16,722 bases of DNA from an uncultured Fibrobacter sp. (GCA_937891805.1 CALATK010000133.1:1-16722), one strand, 5' to 3'. Shown: positions 1 to 7,515, numbered from the stretch's first letter. Made by a program: numbers and translations. The notes: generated by a model from the letters alone, not told the origin.

Positions 1-275
1 CTCGTATCGAAAAGCGGGTGATGCGTTTTGACATCGACCACCTGACCTGCGTGTTCTGCGGTCTCTGCGTCGAGGCTTGCCCGGTAGATGCGCTCCGTAT
101 GGATACCAAGGTAATCAGTTTCGAACATCGCACTCGCGACGAATTCGTCTCTAGCCTTTACGATTTGACCAACTGGAATCCTGCCGACTATCCCGAAGAC
201 GAGCAGAGCCAGAAGGCTCCTGGCGGAACTCTGAACAAGCAGGCTCTGGAAACCTGGGGAATGGAGGTTAAGTAA
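1..275 (+). CDS. nuoI: NADH-quinone oxidoreductase subunit I, 3' end only
   Basis: This is the C-terminal part of NuoI, the peripheral-arm subunit that carries two [4Fe-4S] clusters and passes electrons towards quinone in complex I. The reading frame is open from base 3 and the true start lies upstream of the window. The second ferredoxin motif is visible as CVFCGLCVEACP (bases about 51-86), the expected CxxCxxCxxxCP spacing. The next residues (PVDALRM) and the roughly 60-residue tail fit the end of the family. An in-frame GTG at base 18 can be read as a start but would cut the protein in front of its second cluster, so I treat the gene as truncated by the window edge. The stop TAA (273-275) shares its last base with the nuoJ ATG, indicating tight operon coupling. 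Confidence 0.95.
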   Translation, partial: RIEKRVMRFDIDHLTCVFCGLCVEACPVDALRMDTKVISFEHRTRDEFVSSLYDLTNWNPADYPEDEQSQKAPGGTLNKQALETWGMEVK

Positions 276-817
276 TGCTCGCTCTCGTTTACTTTATTAT
301 TCTCGCCGTGATTGCCGTAGGGGCCGCCCTTTGCGTGCTCCTCTCTAGGCATCCTCTGTACGGCGCTCTTTCCCTGGTGGTGTCCATGGTCTCCCTGGCC
401 GGTATCTACGGCCTTGTAGGCAGCCCCTTCTTGGGAGTTGTCCAGATTATGGTCTATGCGGGTGCCATCATGATGCTCGTGACTTTCGTGATTATGGTCT
501 TAAACGGTGCCAAGGATAAGCGGACCCCCATGTTCGACGGGGTGTCCTTCTTCATTATCCCCGCTGTTCTAGTTCTTGCCGCCATGGTGGGCTTTGCCTT
601 GCTGCGTTCCACCATGACATTTGATTCTGCAACTGTGGCAGGTTCCGTGAAGGTGACTTCGGAAACCCTGTTCAACATGGCCTCTACGGGCCCCGGGTAT
701 TTCCTTTTGTTCGAGGTGATTGGCGTGCTGTTGCTTTCGGCGATGGTGGCGGCCATCTTCCTTGCCAAGAGACACCTTGGTTCTGTGATTAGCGAAAATA
801 CGGAGGATAAGCACTGA
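275..817 (+). CDS. nuoJ: NADH-quinone oxidoreductase subunit J
   Basis: NuoJ is a small membrane-arm subunit of complex I that helps couple quinone reduction to proton pumping. The 180-residue product is strongly hydrophobic with about five membrane helices. It carries the family signature around residues 58-77 (MVYAGAIMMLVTFVIMVLN), which contains the conserved Tyr and the pi-bulge-type helix of TM3. The ATG overlaps the nuoI stop (TAATG), and a GGAGG ribosome site lies at 263-267 within nuoI. The stop TGA overlaps the next ATG by one base. Length and position between nuoI and nuoK are normal for the family. Only the subunit order and sequence motifs were used here, with no similarity search. 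Confidence 0.95.
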   Translation: MLALVYFIILAVIAVGAALCVLLSRHPLYGALSLVVSMVSLAGIYGLVGSPFLGVVQIMVYAGAIMMLVTFVIMVLNGAKDKRTPMFDGVSFFIIPAVLVLAAMVGFALLRSTMTFDSATVAGSVKVTSETLFNMASTGPGYFLLFEVIGVLLLSAMVAAIFLAKRHLGSVISENTEDKH

Positions 818-1131
818 TGGAACTCCAACCGTTATACATCCAGATTCTTGCCCTGGTGATTTTCGCCATCGGCATCATCGTCGCCGTTGCCCGCCGCAAC
901 CTGTTCTTTGTGCTCATGGGCGTAGAACTGGCCCTGAACGCCGTGAATCTCTCCTTTGTGGGCTTTGCAAAGACGCTTCCTGCAGAGGCTAGCGTTACGG
1001 GCCAGATTGTGCCGCTGTTCTCCATAGCGGTGGCGGCGGCCGAGGCCTGCGTGGGCTTTGCCATGGTCATCATGATTTTCCGTAACAAGGAAAGCGTTGA
1101 TGCGGATTCTTATTCGGATATGAAGGGGTAG
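817..1131 (+). CDS. nuoK: NADH-quinone oxidoreductase subunit K
   Basis: NuoK is a three-helix membrane subunit homologous to MrpC of antiporters and contributes to the proton path of complex I. The 104-residue product has three hydrophobic segments. It keeps the two buried glutamates typical of the family: E37 in LFFVLMGVELALNAVN and E76 in AVAAAEACVGFA, matching E36 and E72 of the Escherichia coli protein. The start ATG overlaps the nuoJ stop (TGATG), with a GGAGG site at 802-806, and the stop at 1129-1131 is 3 bases from the nuoL ATG. Length is normal. The hydrophilic C-terminus after residue 88 is slightly longer than in some homologues and is unremarkable. Confidence 0.96.
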   Translation: MELQPLYIQILALVIFAIGIIVAVARRNLFFVLMGVELALNAVNLSFVGFAKTLPAEASVTGQIVPLFSIAVAAAEACVGFAMVIMIFRNKESVDADSYSDMKG

Positions 1132-1134
1132 GCT

Positions 1135-3090
1135 ATGACACATTTACCACTTTGGTTTATTCCTCTTTTCCCCCTGATCGGTACTATCCTTCTGGGAACC
1201 ATCGCCGTAGTTTCTTCGGGCGCAAAGAAGGGCCCTTCCGAAGGTCTCGTCGGGACTCTTGCGGTGTTGTTCCCGGCACTCTCCTTTGCCGTGGTGGCAA
1301 TCCTTGCCTGCAGCATGCCCGAGGCCGGGTTCAGGGAAACCCTCTGCAACTGGATTGATATTCCCCTGTTCCGGGCGGATATCGGTTTCCTGTTCGACGG
1401 ACTTTCCCGCATCATGCTCCTGTTCGTGACAGGCATCGGCTCCCTCATCGCCATGTACTCCATCGGTTACATGCACGGCGACCGTGGCTTTGCCAGGTTC
1501 TTCGCCTACATCAACCTGTTCCTGTTCAGCATGGTGGTGCTGGTGCTTGCCGACAGCCTGCTTCTCACCTTCCTCGGTTGGGAAGGCGTGGGCCTCTGCT
1601 CTTACCTGCTTATCGGCTTCTGGAATCAGGATATCAAGAACTGCAAGGCGGCAAACAAGGCCTTTATTGTGAACCGCGTAGGCGATATCGGGTTCTTGTT
1701 GGGCATGCTTACCCTTGTGACTATCGGTGGCTCCAGCCTGTTGAACTACGACGGCCTTGCCGCTTTCATCAACATGGTGATTGGCGCCGGCGAAGTTGTG
1801 GAACTGGTTCTGCCCCTTTCTCTTGCAGGACTCCTCTTCTTTATCGGTTGCACTGGCAAGTCGGCCCAGATTCCCCTGCTGACCTGGCTTCCCGACGCCA
1901 TGGCGGGTCCGACCCCCGTGTCCGCCCTTATTCATGCGGCCACCATGGTGACCAGCGGCGTTTACCTGCTGGCCCGTCTCTCGATGATGTTCTGCCTGCT
2001 GGAGCATGTGCTTTTGATTATCGTTTTCGTGGGCATGTTCACGGCCCTCTGGGCGGCTATCGCTGGCCTTCTGCAAAACGACATCAAGAAGGTTCTGGCC
2101 TACTCCACTATTTCCCAGTTGGGCTACATGTTCATGGCGGCTGGCGTCTGTGCCTTTGATGCTTCTATTTTCCATGTGTTTACCCACGCCTTCTTCAAGG
2201 CGGCCTTGTTCCTTGGAGCCGGTGCGGTTATCCATTCCCTCGCCGGGGAGCAGGACATGCGCCGTATGGGCGGGCTTATCAACAAGACTCCCGTGACGGC
2301 CTGCGTCATGATTTTTGCCTTCCTCGCCATTGTCGGGTTCCCCGGTTTTGCGGGCTTCTGGTCCAAGGACTTGATCCTGGAACGCATTTTCGTGAGTGGC
2401 CCCATTCTTGGCCCCATCGTTTATGTGGTGGGTCTTGCCACGGCGGTGATTACCGCGGTCTATATGGGCCGCCTGATTATCATGACCTTCTTTGGCAAAT
2501 ATCGCGGTGATAAGGAAACCGAAGAGCATATCCACGAGGCTCCGGCTGTGATGCTGTTCCCCATGGTCGTCCTTGCCTTCGGTGCAATCTTCTCCGGTTA
2601 CCTGTGGGCTGATTCCATTGGCCTTACCTTCTTCCGCGACAGTATGGCTTCTGTGGTGGGTCATGCCCAGGCCATTTACCTGGCGGCAAATCCTGCCGCT
2701 CACGTGAACCCGGTCATCTTTGCCGCTCTCGGCACGCTGGCTGCCCTCGGCGGTATGTATATCGCCTGGAAGGTGTTTAGCCGCGCCCGTATCATCGGTG
2801 TCAAGGGAGCCTCTACGGTTCCCGAAGGCAGCGCCGCTTCCTGGACGTTCCTTTGGGACTACATCCACTGCGCATTCATTGCCGGTGTGAACATTCTGGC
2901 CTGGTTCTGCGACGTGGTGGTGGAAAAGGTGCTGCAGGCAATCCAGTGGACCATTGCCGCCATCGTAGAAATTCTCGGCGACGGGGCGTCTATCCTCCAG
3001 GTCCGCAAGGTTCGTCTCCAGCTCTCGTTTAGCGTTGCAGGGGTTGCACTCCTTGTAATGCTGGTCATTTTCTCGGGAGGACTCGTCTAA
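1135..3090 (+). CDS. nuoL: NADH-quinone oxidoreductase subunit L
   Basis: NuoL is the distal antiporter-like proton-pumping subunit of complex I, with a long lateral helix that runs along the membrane arm. The 651-residue product has many membrane helices. Conserved pump residues are visible: E150 in LLTFLGWEGVGLCSYLLIGF, D184 in NRVGDIGF, and K242 in the block GKSAQIPLLTWLPDAMAGPTP, followed by SALIHAATMVTSGVYLLAR. The HVFTHAFFKAALFLGAGAVIH block comes later. The C-terminal part (about 540-651) holds an amphipathic stretch and a last hydrophobic helix, consistent with the lateral helix and its anchor. A purine-rich AAGGGG precedes the ATG. The stop TAA overlaps the nuoM ATG by one base. I see no defect in the motifs. 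Confidence 0.97.
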   Translation: MTHLPLWFIPLFPLIGTILLGTIAVVSSGAKKGPSEGLVGTLAVLFPALSFAVVAILACSMPEAGFRETLCNWIDIPLFRADIGFLFDGLSRIMLLFVTGIGSLIAMYSIGYMHGDRGFARFFAYINLFLFSMVVLVLADSLLLTFLGWEGVGLCSYLLIGFWNQDIKNCKAANKAFIVNRVGDIGFLLGMLTLVTIGGSSLLNYDGLAAFINMVIGAGEVVELVLPLSLAGLLFFIGCTGKSAQIPLLTWLPDAMAGPTPVSALIHAATMVTSGVYLLARLSMMFCLLEHVLLIIVFVGMFTALWAAIAGLLQNDIKKVLAYSTISQLGYMFMAAGVCAFDASIFHVFTHAFFKAALFLGAGAVIHSLAGEQDMRRMGGLINKTPVTACVMIFAFLAIVGFPGFAGFWSKDLILERIFVSGPILGPIVYVVGLATAVITAVYMGRLIIMTFFGKYRGDKETEEHIHEAPAVMLFPMVVLAFGAIFSGYLWADSIGLTFFRDSMASVVGHAQAIYLAANPAAHVNPVIFAALGTLAALGGMYIAWKVFSRARIIGVKGASTVPEGSAASWTFLWDYIHCAFIAGVNILAWFCDVVVEKVLQAIQWTIAAIVEILGDGASILQVRKVRLQLSFSVAGVALLVMLVIFSGGLV

Positions 3091-4844
3091 TGTTGTTAAA
3101 TCTTCTCGTTATCGCGCCCTTTGTTGCCGCCATCCTGATGGTGCTCAACTCCAAGGAAGACTCCAGCGCGTCTTCCCGCATGGCAATCCTCATGGGTGTG
3201 GCCTTTGCGGCCATGTCCGTGGCCTTGATTGTCACGGGTAACCAGGCGACCACCCCTGTGGAATGGTTCCATATCCCGGGAACCCGCGGTCCGGTTTACT
3301 ACTACCTCTACGCCCACGGTCTGGGTGCCTGGATGGTGTTCCTTTCTTGTGGTCTCTCCCTGGTGGCACTGATTTCTGCCCGTAGCATTACGGGCAAGAG
3401 CTACCGCAATTTCGCCATCGGCATCTTCGCCTTGATGGGCGCCATGAACGGAACCTTCCTCGCGGCAGACGCCGTGCTGTTCTTCTTCTTCTTCGAAGCC
3501 ATGGTGATTCCTGCGGCAATCCTGATTGCGGCTTTCGGTGGTGAAAAGAGGACTACGGCGGCCATGACCTTTGCCATCTACACTCTGGTGGGCTCTGCTC
3601 CCATGATGGTGGCCCTCTGGTACTTGCTGACCATAGCCGACAATTCCCTGTTGCTCTCTATGGCGGTGGCTATCCAGAGCTTGCCTGCAGATACCCAGAC
3701 TCTGGTGATGCTCAGCTTCTTGCTTGCCTTCTTGGTGAAGACTCCTATCTTCCCCTTCCATGGTTGGCAAGCCATTACCTATGCCGAAGCTCCTGCACCT
3801 CTGTCTGCAATCCTTACGGGTGCCATGAGCAAGGCGGGCGTGTTCGGCTTTATCGCCTGGGTCTTGCCCATATTCCCCATGAACTTGAATTACATTTCTG
3901 GCCTTATGTGGCTTGGCCTCGGTACGGCGATTTATGGAGCCCTCATGGCGCTCCGGGCTACCGACGGCAAGAGGCTCTTGGCCTATAGTTCCATGAGCCA
4001 CCTGGGCTTTGCGGTGGCAGGTGTCTTCAGCCTTTCCGAAGCCATGCTCCCCGCAGTGTTGGTGCTTCTGGTGGCCCACGGTATTTCTGCCGGTGTCCAG
4101 TATTTCTTGATGGGCGTTGCCGAACGCATGACCGGCACTCGCAATATCAACGAAATGGGCGGTCTTTCTTCAAAGAATCCCGTGTTCAGTTTCCTCTTCG
4201 GTGCGGCTGGCGTCATGGCTCTTGCCGTTCCCGGTACTGCCGGATTTGTTGGCGAATTTACAGTGCTCCTTTCCCTGTGGGATTTGGGACCCCTGCCTGC
4301 ATTGGTGGGCGGTTTCTGCCTGATTCTTTCGGCGACTTACGTGCTCCGCTTTGTCCAGAAGGTTATCTTCGGCAAGCCCGCCCGTGAGTACCAGGAAGGT
4401 ACAAGGACCACGGCCCTGGAAGGGGTTGCCTTCGGTTCTATGCTGGCGCTGCTTCTGGCCTTTGGTCTGCATCCCGCATTCGTGACCAATTCCTTGCACC
4501 TGTTCGACGAGGGAATTACCGAAGAATCGACGACGGAAGTTGTAGAGGAGGTTACAGAACCTGCAGAACAGCCCATGACTGCCGAAGAGTTGCGGGAACT
4601 GGATTCCACTCTTGCCGCTTCTGGTTTTACGGAAGAAGAACGCAAGGCCTTGCTTGCCCAGATCCAGTCTGAAACCCTGGCTGTAGATTCTGCGGTGGCC
4701 GCTTCTGAAGCGGCGGAGGATTCCGTCGAGGCTCAGGGAGCGGCCGAGGAACAAGCGGCTGCGGTGGGTACGGATTCTTCTGCGGCAGGGGCTGAACCGC
4801 CTGCGGTAGAAACTGAAAAGACGGAGGCATCCGAAAATGAGTAA
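3090..4844 (+). CDS. nuoM: NADH-quinone oxidoreductase subunit M with long acidic C-terminal tail
   Basis: NuoM is the middle antiporter-like proton pump of the membrane arm. Pump residues are present: E136 in FFFFFEAMVIPAAIL, K217 in AFLVKTPIFPFHGW, and K248 in TGAMSKAGVFGF. The membrane-embedded body ends near residue 472 (NSLHLFDEG), about where most NuoM proteins end. The product is nevertheless 584 residues long because a tail of about 110 residues follows. This tail is rich in Glu, Ala, Ser and Thr, with a possible helical patch around MTAEELRELDSTLAASGFTE. No hydrophobic segment is seen in it. The start overlaps the nuoL stop (TAATG, with GGGAGGA at 3075-3081). The last 8 bases overlap nuoN. 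The role of the tail is unknown. Confidence 0.96.
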   Translation: MLLNLLVIAPFVAAILMVLNSKEDSSASSRMAILMGVAFAAMSVALIVTGNQATTPVEWFHIPGTRGPVYYYLYAHGLGAWMVFLSCGLSLVALISARSITGKSYRNFAIGIFALMGAMNGTFLAADAVLFFFFFEAMVIPAAILIAAFGGEKRTTAAMTFAIYTLVGSAPMMVALWYLLTIADNSLLLSMAVAIQSLPADTQTLVMLSFLLAFLVKTPIFPFHGWQAITYAEAPAPLSAILTGAMSKAGVFGFIAWVLPIFPMNLNYISGLMWLGLGTAIYGALMALRATDGKRLLAYSSMSHLGFAVAGVFSLSEAMLPAVLVLLVAHGISAGVQYFLMGVAERMTGTRNINEMGGLSSKNPVFSFLFGAAGVMALAVPGTAGFVGEFTVLLSLWDLGPLPALVGGFCLILSATYVLRFVQKVIFGKPAREYQEGTRTTALEGVAFGSMLALLLAFGLHPAFVTNSLHLFDEGITEESTTEVVEEVTEPAEQPMTAEELRELDSTLAASGFTEEERKALLAQIQSETLAVDSAVAASEAAEDSVEAQGAAEEQAAAVGTDSSAAGAEPPAVETEKTEASENE

Positions 4845-6312
4845 TTACATCAATCTTATGCCGGTAATCCTTGTGATTCTCGGGGCCATGGTTTCCATTG
4901 CCGCAGAACCCTTTATCAAGGACGAAAACAAGCACAAGGTTTTGCCGTGGTCAGCTGCATTCTTCGTGGCGCTTGCCATGGTGTCTTGTGCGCTTCTTTC
5001 TCCGGATACGCTTTTCAACCTGTTTGCCATGGATCCTGTCCGTCGCTTGTTGACCGGAGCGGTTCTCTTCTGTGCGCTTCTTGGTATTTCTGGCATCCAG
5101 TGGACTCTGGGTCACGAAAAGCACAAGGGCGGCGAACCCTACGGGCTCATGCTTTTGGCTACGGGCGGTGCCCTGCTCATGATCCAGGCCATCGATTACC
5201 TGGCCCTGTTCATCGCCATGGAGCTGACTTCTTTCCCGGTGTACGCCCTGGTAGGGCTCCGTCGCAGGAACACTAATTCTTCTGAAGGCGTGTTCAAGTA
5301 TTTTGTGTCGGGAGCCATCTTCAGCGCTATCTTCCTGTATGGTGTGGCCATGATTTACGGTGCTACGGGTTCTACAAGCTTGTTTGCTAGTGTCATCTTG
5401 GGTCGTGAACCTGTTTATGCTATCGGTGTGCTGATGGTGCTTTTCGGCGTGCTGTTCAAGGCGGGTGCCGCTCCGGTTCACTACTGGGTGGCCGACGTCT
5501 ATACCGGTGCCGCCGTGGCCGTTACGGGCTTTATGGCTGCCGTCGTGAAGGTTGCGGCCCTTGCCGCTCTCGGCTCCATTTGGCTCTCTGTGCTGGTGAC
5601 AAAGGCTGATACCGCTCCTGCCTGGAACCTGGCCGAACCGGTAACCATTGGTTCCCAATCCGAATCCCTGGGCGTGATGGTGATTATCGTCGCTCTTCTG
5701 TCCATGGCCATCGGTGCGTTTGGCGGCCTTGCTCAGAAATCCATCCGCCGCATCTTGGCGTTTTCCGCCGTGATGAATGCGGGCTTTATTCTGCTGGGCG
5801 TGTTGCTGCCCGACTATATCGGTTCTGGCAAGGTTCAGCTTGGCCCCATGTTCTATTTCTTGATCACCTACGCCGTGGCCTCTGCCGGTGCCCTTACCGG
5901 CGTTGCCTACTTGGCGGGTAAAGACGACAAGAACGAAACCCTGGACGACTTGCAGGGTGCAGGACGCAAGCGCCCCTTCGTGTCGCTGGCGGTGGCCGTG
6001 TGCCTTGCCTCGCTGGCCGGGCTCCCTCCTGTTGCAGGGTTCCTTGCCAAGTTCGTTCTCTTTACGGGAGCCTTCTCTGCGGGTATGTCCTGGATTGCGG
6101 CGGCGGGCTTTGGTCTTTCTCTGGTGGCTGCGGCCTACTACCTGCGCATTGCCTATGTGCTGTTTGCACCGGCCAAGAAAACCTGTGAATGCAAATGTCA
6201 GTGCCAGTGTGCGGACAATGCGGTCTTTGGCTATATGCTGAAGTTTACCGTGGCTGCAGCGGCCGTGGCCTTGCTGGTGGTGGGAGTGTTCCCGAGCCTC
6301 GCATTGCTTTAA
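4837..6312 (+). CDS. nuoN: NADH-quinone oxidoreductase subunit N with Cys-rich loop
   Basis: NuoN is the antiporter-like pump nearest NuoK in the complex I membrane arm. The 491-residue product is polytopic and keeps E129 (LALFIAMELTSFPVYAL), K208 in LFKAGAAPVHYWVADVY, K238 in MAAVVKVAALAAL, and the LAGLPPVAGFLAKF block near residue 390. Just before the last helix, residues C450-C458 read CECKCQCQC, five cysteines at every second position. I do not expect this in NuoN. The ATG lies 8 bases inside nuoM, with GGAGG at 4823-4827. The gene ends the operon: a strong hairpin terminator follows 18 bases after the stop. Whether the cysteine loop faces cytoplasm or periplasm is not settled by sequence alone. 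Confidence 0.95.
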   Translation: MSNYINLMPVILVILGAMVSIAAEPFIKDENKHKVLPWSAAFFVALAMVSCALLSPDTLFNLFAMDPVRRLLTGAVLFCALLGISGIQWTLGHEKHKGGEPYGLMLLATGGALLMIQAIDYLALFIAMELTSFPVYALVGLRRRNTNSSEGVFKYFVSGAIFSAIFLYGVAMIYGATGSTSLFASVILGREPVYAIGVLMVLFGVLFKAGAAPVHYWVADVYTGAAVAVTGFMAAVVKVAALAALGSIWLSVLVTKADTAPAWNLAEPVTIGSQSESLGVMVIIVALLSMAIGAFGGLAQKSIRRILAFSAVMNAGFILLGVLLPDYIGSGKVQLGPMFYFLITYAVASAGALTGVAYLAGKDDKNETLDDLQGAGRKRPFVSLAVAVCLASLAGLPPVAGFLAKFVLFTGAFSAGMSWIAAAGFGLSLVAAAYYLRIAYVLFAPAKKTCECKCQCQCADNAVFGYMLKFTVAAAAVALLVVGVFPSLALL

Positions 6313-6330
6313 GCGCCATTTTAAACCATA

Positions 6331-6358
6331 AAAAAGCCGGATTTGCATCCGGCTTTTT
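6331..6358. terminator. bidirectional intrinsic terminator, nuoN/rph
   Basis: A 12-bp perfect stem (AAAAAGCCGGAT, 6331-6342, against ATCCGGCTTTTT, 6347-6358) encloses a TTGC loop. The GC core is flanked by A5 on one side and T5 on the other, so it can stop transcripts from nuoN (+) and from rph (-). Confidence 0.93.
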
Positions 6359-6379
6359 ATGCACCGAAGGTGCTCACGA

Positions 6380-6429
6380 AAATAATCCGCATCACTAAAG
6401 CCTTGTAACCTGCGTAAGGCGGATTATTT
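6380..6429. repeat. 11-bp inverted repeat overlapping the rph stop codon
   Basis: AAATAATCCGC (6380-6390) and its exact complement GCGGATTATTT (6419-6429) are separated by 28 bases. A second pair, GCCTT (6400-6404) and AAGGC (6416-6420), lies inside and shares its outer bases with the larger arm, so the two stems are alternatives or a branched fold. On the minus strand the structure begins within the rph stop TAA and ends in GGATTATTTT. It could protect or define the rph 3' end ahead of the terminator at 6331-6358. Confidence 0.6.
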
Positions 6430-7150
6430 AAGGCAGTTCCCCGCCAATCAGGGACATCTGCATTTCCTTGATTTCCTTGCAGGCCTTTTCGCCTAGGGCC
6501 AGCAGGGCATCCAGGGTCTTGCGGTCGAAAGAGGCGTGCTCGCCGGTCCCCTGCAGTTCGATGTATTCGGCGGCGTCCCGCATCACGATGTTCATATCTA
6601 CATCGGCCCGGCTGTCTTCTTCGTAGCACAGGTCCAGACGGGGTTCTCCGTCAATGACGCCGACAGAGATGGCGCTGATGTTGTGCAGCAGCACCTGTTC
6701 AGTAACCTCGATGGATGGCTTCACTTTCTTGAGGGCAAGGGCCAGCGCCACAAAGCCTCCGATGATACTTGCGGTACGGGTCCCGCCGTCGGCCTCGATC
6801 ACGTCGCAGTCCACCACCAGGGCGTGTTCCCCCAGGGCGTTCAGGTTGGCGGCTCCCCGCAGGGAACGTCCCACCAGGCGCTGAATTTCTTGCGTGCGTC
6901 CGCTGGCGCCTTTCCGTTCGCGCTCCACGCGCTGGCCCGTACTCTGGGGCAGCAAGGAATATTCGGCGGTAATCCAGCCGCGGCCCTTGCCGGCAAGCCA
7001 CTTGGGAACTTCGGGCAAGAGCGTTGCATTGCACAGCACCCGGGTATGTCCCATCTCGATGAGCACGGAACCGTCCGCGCTGGACACGAACCCGGTGGTC
7101 ATCTTGATTTTTCTCATCTCGTCGTTTTTACGATTGTCGATACGGCTCAT
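6428..7150 (-). CDS. rph: ribonuclease PH
   Basis: RNase PH is a phosphate-dependent 3'-5' exoribonuclease that trims tRNA precursors next to the CCA end. The 240-residue length is normal. Family blocks in order are DNRKNDEMRKIKMTTGF (N-terminus), GSVLIEMGHTRVLCNATL, GWITAEYSLLPQST, the phosphate-site region KGASGRTQEIQRLVGRSLRG, and VVDCDVIEADGGTRTASI with the conserved acidic residues. The ATG at 7150 has AGGAG about 7 bases upstream, and the N-terminus aligns with the usual family start. The gene faces nuoN tail to tail. A single-gene transcript is likely: upstream lies only non-coding repeat DNA, and downstream lie an inverted repeat and a shared terminator. An enzyme of tRNA 3' maturation next to a tRNA gene without encoded CCA is suggestive but may be chance. 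Confidence 0.97.
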   Translation of the reverse strand: MSRIDNRKNDEMRKIKMTTGFVSSADGSVLIEMGHTRVLCNATLLPEVPKWLAGKGRGWITAEYSLLPQSTGQRVERERKGASGRTQEIQRLVGRSLRGAANLNALGEHALVVDCDVIEADGGTRTASIIGGFVALALALKKVKPSIEVTEQVLLHNISAISVGVIDGEPRLDLCYEEDSRADVDMNIVMRDAAEYIELQGTGEHASFDRKTLDALLALGEKACKEIKEMQMSLIGGELP

Positions 7151-7189
7151 AGGAAACTCCTTTTTGTGGGGAATGTAGTAAAAAGGGAT

Positions 7190-7288
7190 TAGATTGTAGG
7201 GGCTAGGATTTAGGGAGATGTTTAGTAATGAGTTGTCAGTTATGAGTTGTGAGTATTGAGTAGCCAGCTACGAGTAACATCTAGTCTC
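7190..7288. repeat. degenerate heptad tandem array 1
   Basis: The non-coding stretch upstream of rph can be cut into 14 consecutive units, 13 of exactly 7 bases and one of 8 (7218-7225). The first units start with TAG (TAGATTG, then TAGGGGC, and so on). From 7226 on, most units end in AG and resemble TTGTCAG or TTATGAG. The units are diverged but the register is kept for about 100 bases. The array shows no open reading frame with gene-like features. Confidence 0.75.
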
Positions 7289-7323
7289 TGTATTCAACAT
7301 GTCTTGTTTCTTCTATAATTGAA

Positions 7324-7365
7324 AACTCATAACAGAGGACAGACAACTGATAACTCATTATTATG
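7324..7365. repeat. degenerate heptad tandem array 2, inverted relative to array 1
   Basis: Six 7-base units occupy this interval without a break. Two of them are identical (AACTCAT at 7324-7330 and 7352-7358). Read on the minus strand the array contains ATGAGTT followed by ATCAGTT, nearly the same as ATGAGTT followed by GTCAGTT in array 1. The two arrays are therefore inverted copies about 60 bases apart and could pair in a transcript. The rest of the 7151-7441 gap holds the rph ribosome site, the tRNA terminator and otherwise nothing I recognise. Confidence 0.7.
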
Positions 7366-7403
7366 AGGTTTGTGGCGCGGGGCTCAAAGGAATGTCATTC
7401 AAA

Positions 7404-7435
7404 CAAGAAACCCCGATTCCGTTACAGAATCGGGG
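7404..7435 (-). terminator. intrinsic terminator after the tRNA
   Basis: On the minus strand CCCCGATTC (7435-7427) and GAATCGGGG (7419-7411) form a perfect 9-bp stem with a 7-base loop, followed by TTTCTTG. It lies 6 bases past the tRNA 3' end and would terminate the GlgA-like gene/tRNA transcript. Confidence 0.9.
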
Positions 7436-7441
7436 CTTTCG

Positions 7442-7515
7442 TGGGACCTCCGGGACTTGAACCCGGAACCCGCGGGTTATGAGTCCGCTGCTCTAACCAA
7501 TTGAGCTAAAGTCCC
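7442..7515 (-). tRNA. tRNA with CAU anticodon, probably tRNA-Ile2 (lysidine type)
   Basis: The 74-base minus-strand sequence folds as a full cloverleaf. The acceptor stem GGGACTT/AGGTCCC has one G-U pair, the D arm GCTC/GAGC has a 9-base loop with GG, the anticodon loop is CTCATAA, the variable loop has 5 bases, and the T arm CCGGG/CCCGG encloses TTCAAGT. The discriminator is A. CCA is not encoded (the next bases are CGA). The base of the anticodon stem (A31-C39) is mismatched. CAU can be elongator Met, initiator Met or Ile2. Initiator is excluded because G1-C72 pairs normally and the stem lacks the three G-C pairs. The TTTAGCTCA...CTCATAA pattern resembles bacterial tRNA-Ile2 more than elongator Met, but that is a judgement from memory. 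Its first ten bases overlap the preceding gene. Confidence 0.93.

Noticed and set aside
1144..2868. 574-residue open frame antisense to nuoL
   Set aside because: It lies wholly opposite a gene with full family motifs, its composition (His, Gly, Glu, Gln-rich) is the usual complement of hydrophobic codons, and it has no ribosome site or recognisable domain.
4951..6348. 465-residue open frame antisense to nuoN
   Set aside because: Same reasoning: complement-strand shadow of a hydrophobic gene, also running across the terminator at 6331-6358.
6536..7192. 218-residue plus-strand frame across rph
   Set aside because: It is the complement of a clear RNase PH gene and has no supporting features.
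7190..7365. CRISPR array
   Set aside because: Units are 7 bases with no spacers and no longer direct repeats, and no cas genes are present.
7442..7515. Initiator tRNA-fMet
   Set aside because: Base 1 pairs normally with base 72 and the anticodon stem lacks the three consecutive G-C pairs of initiators.
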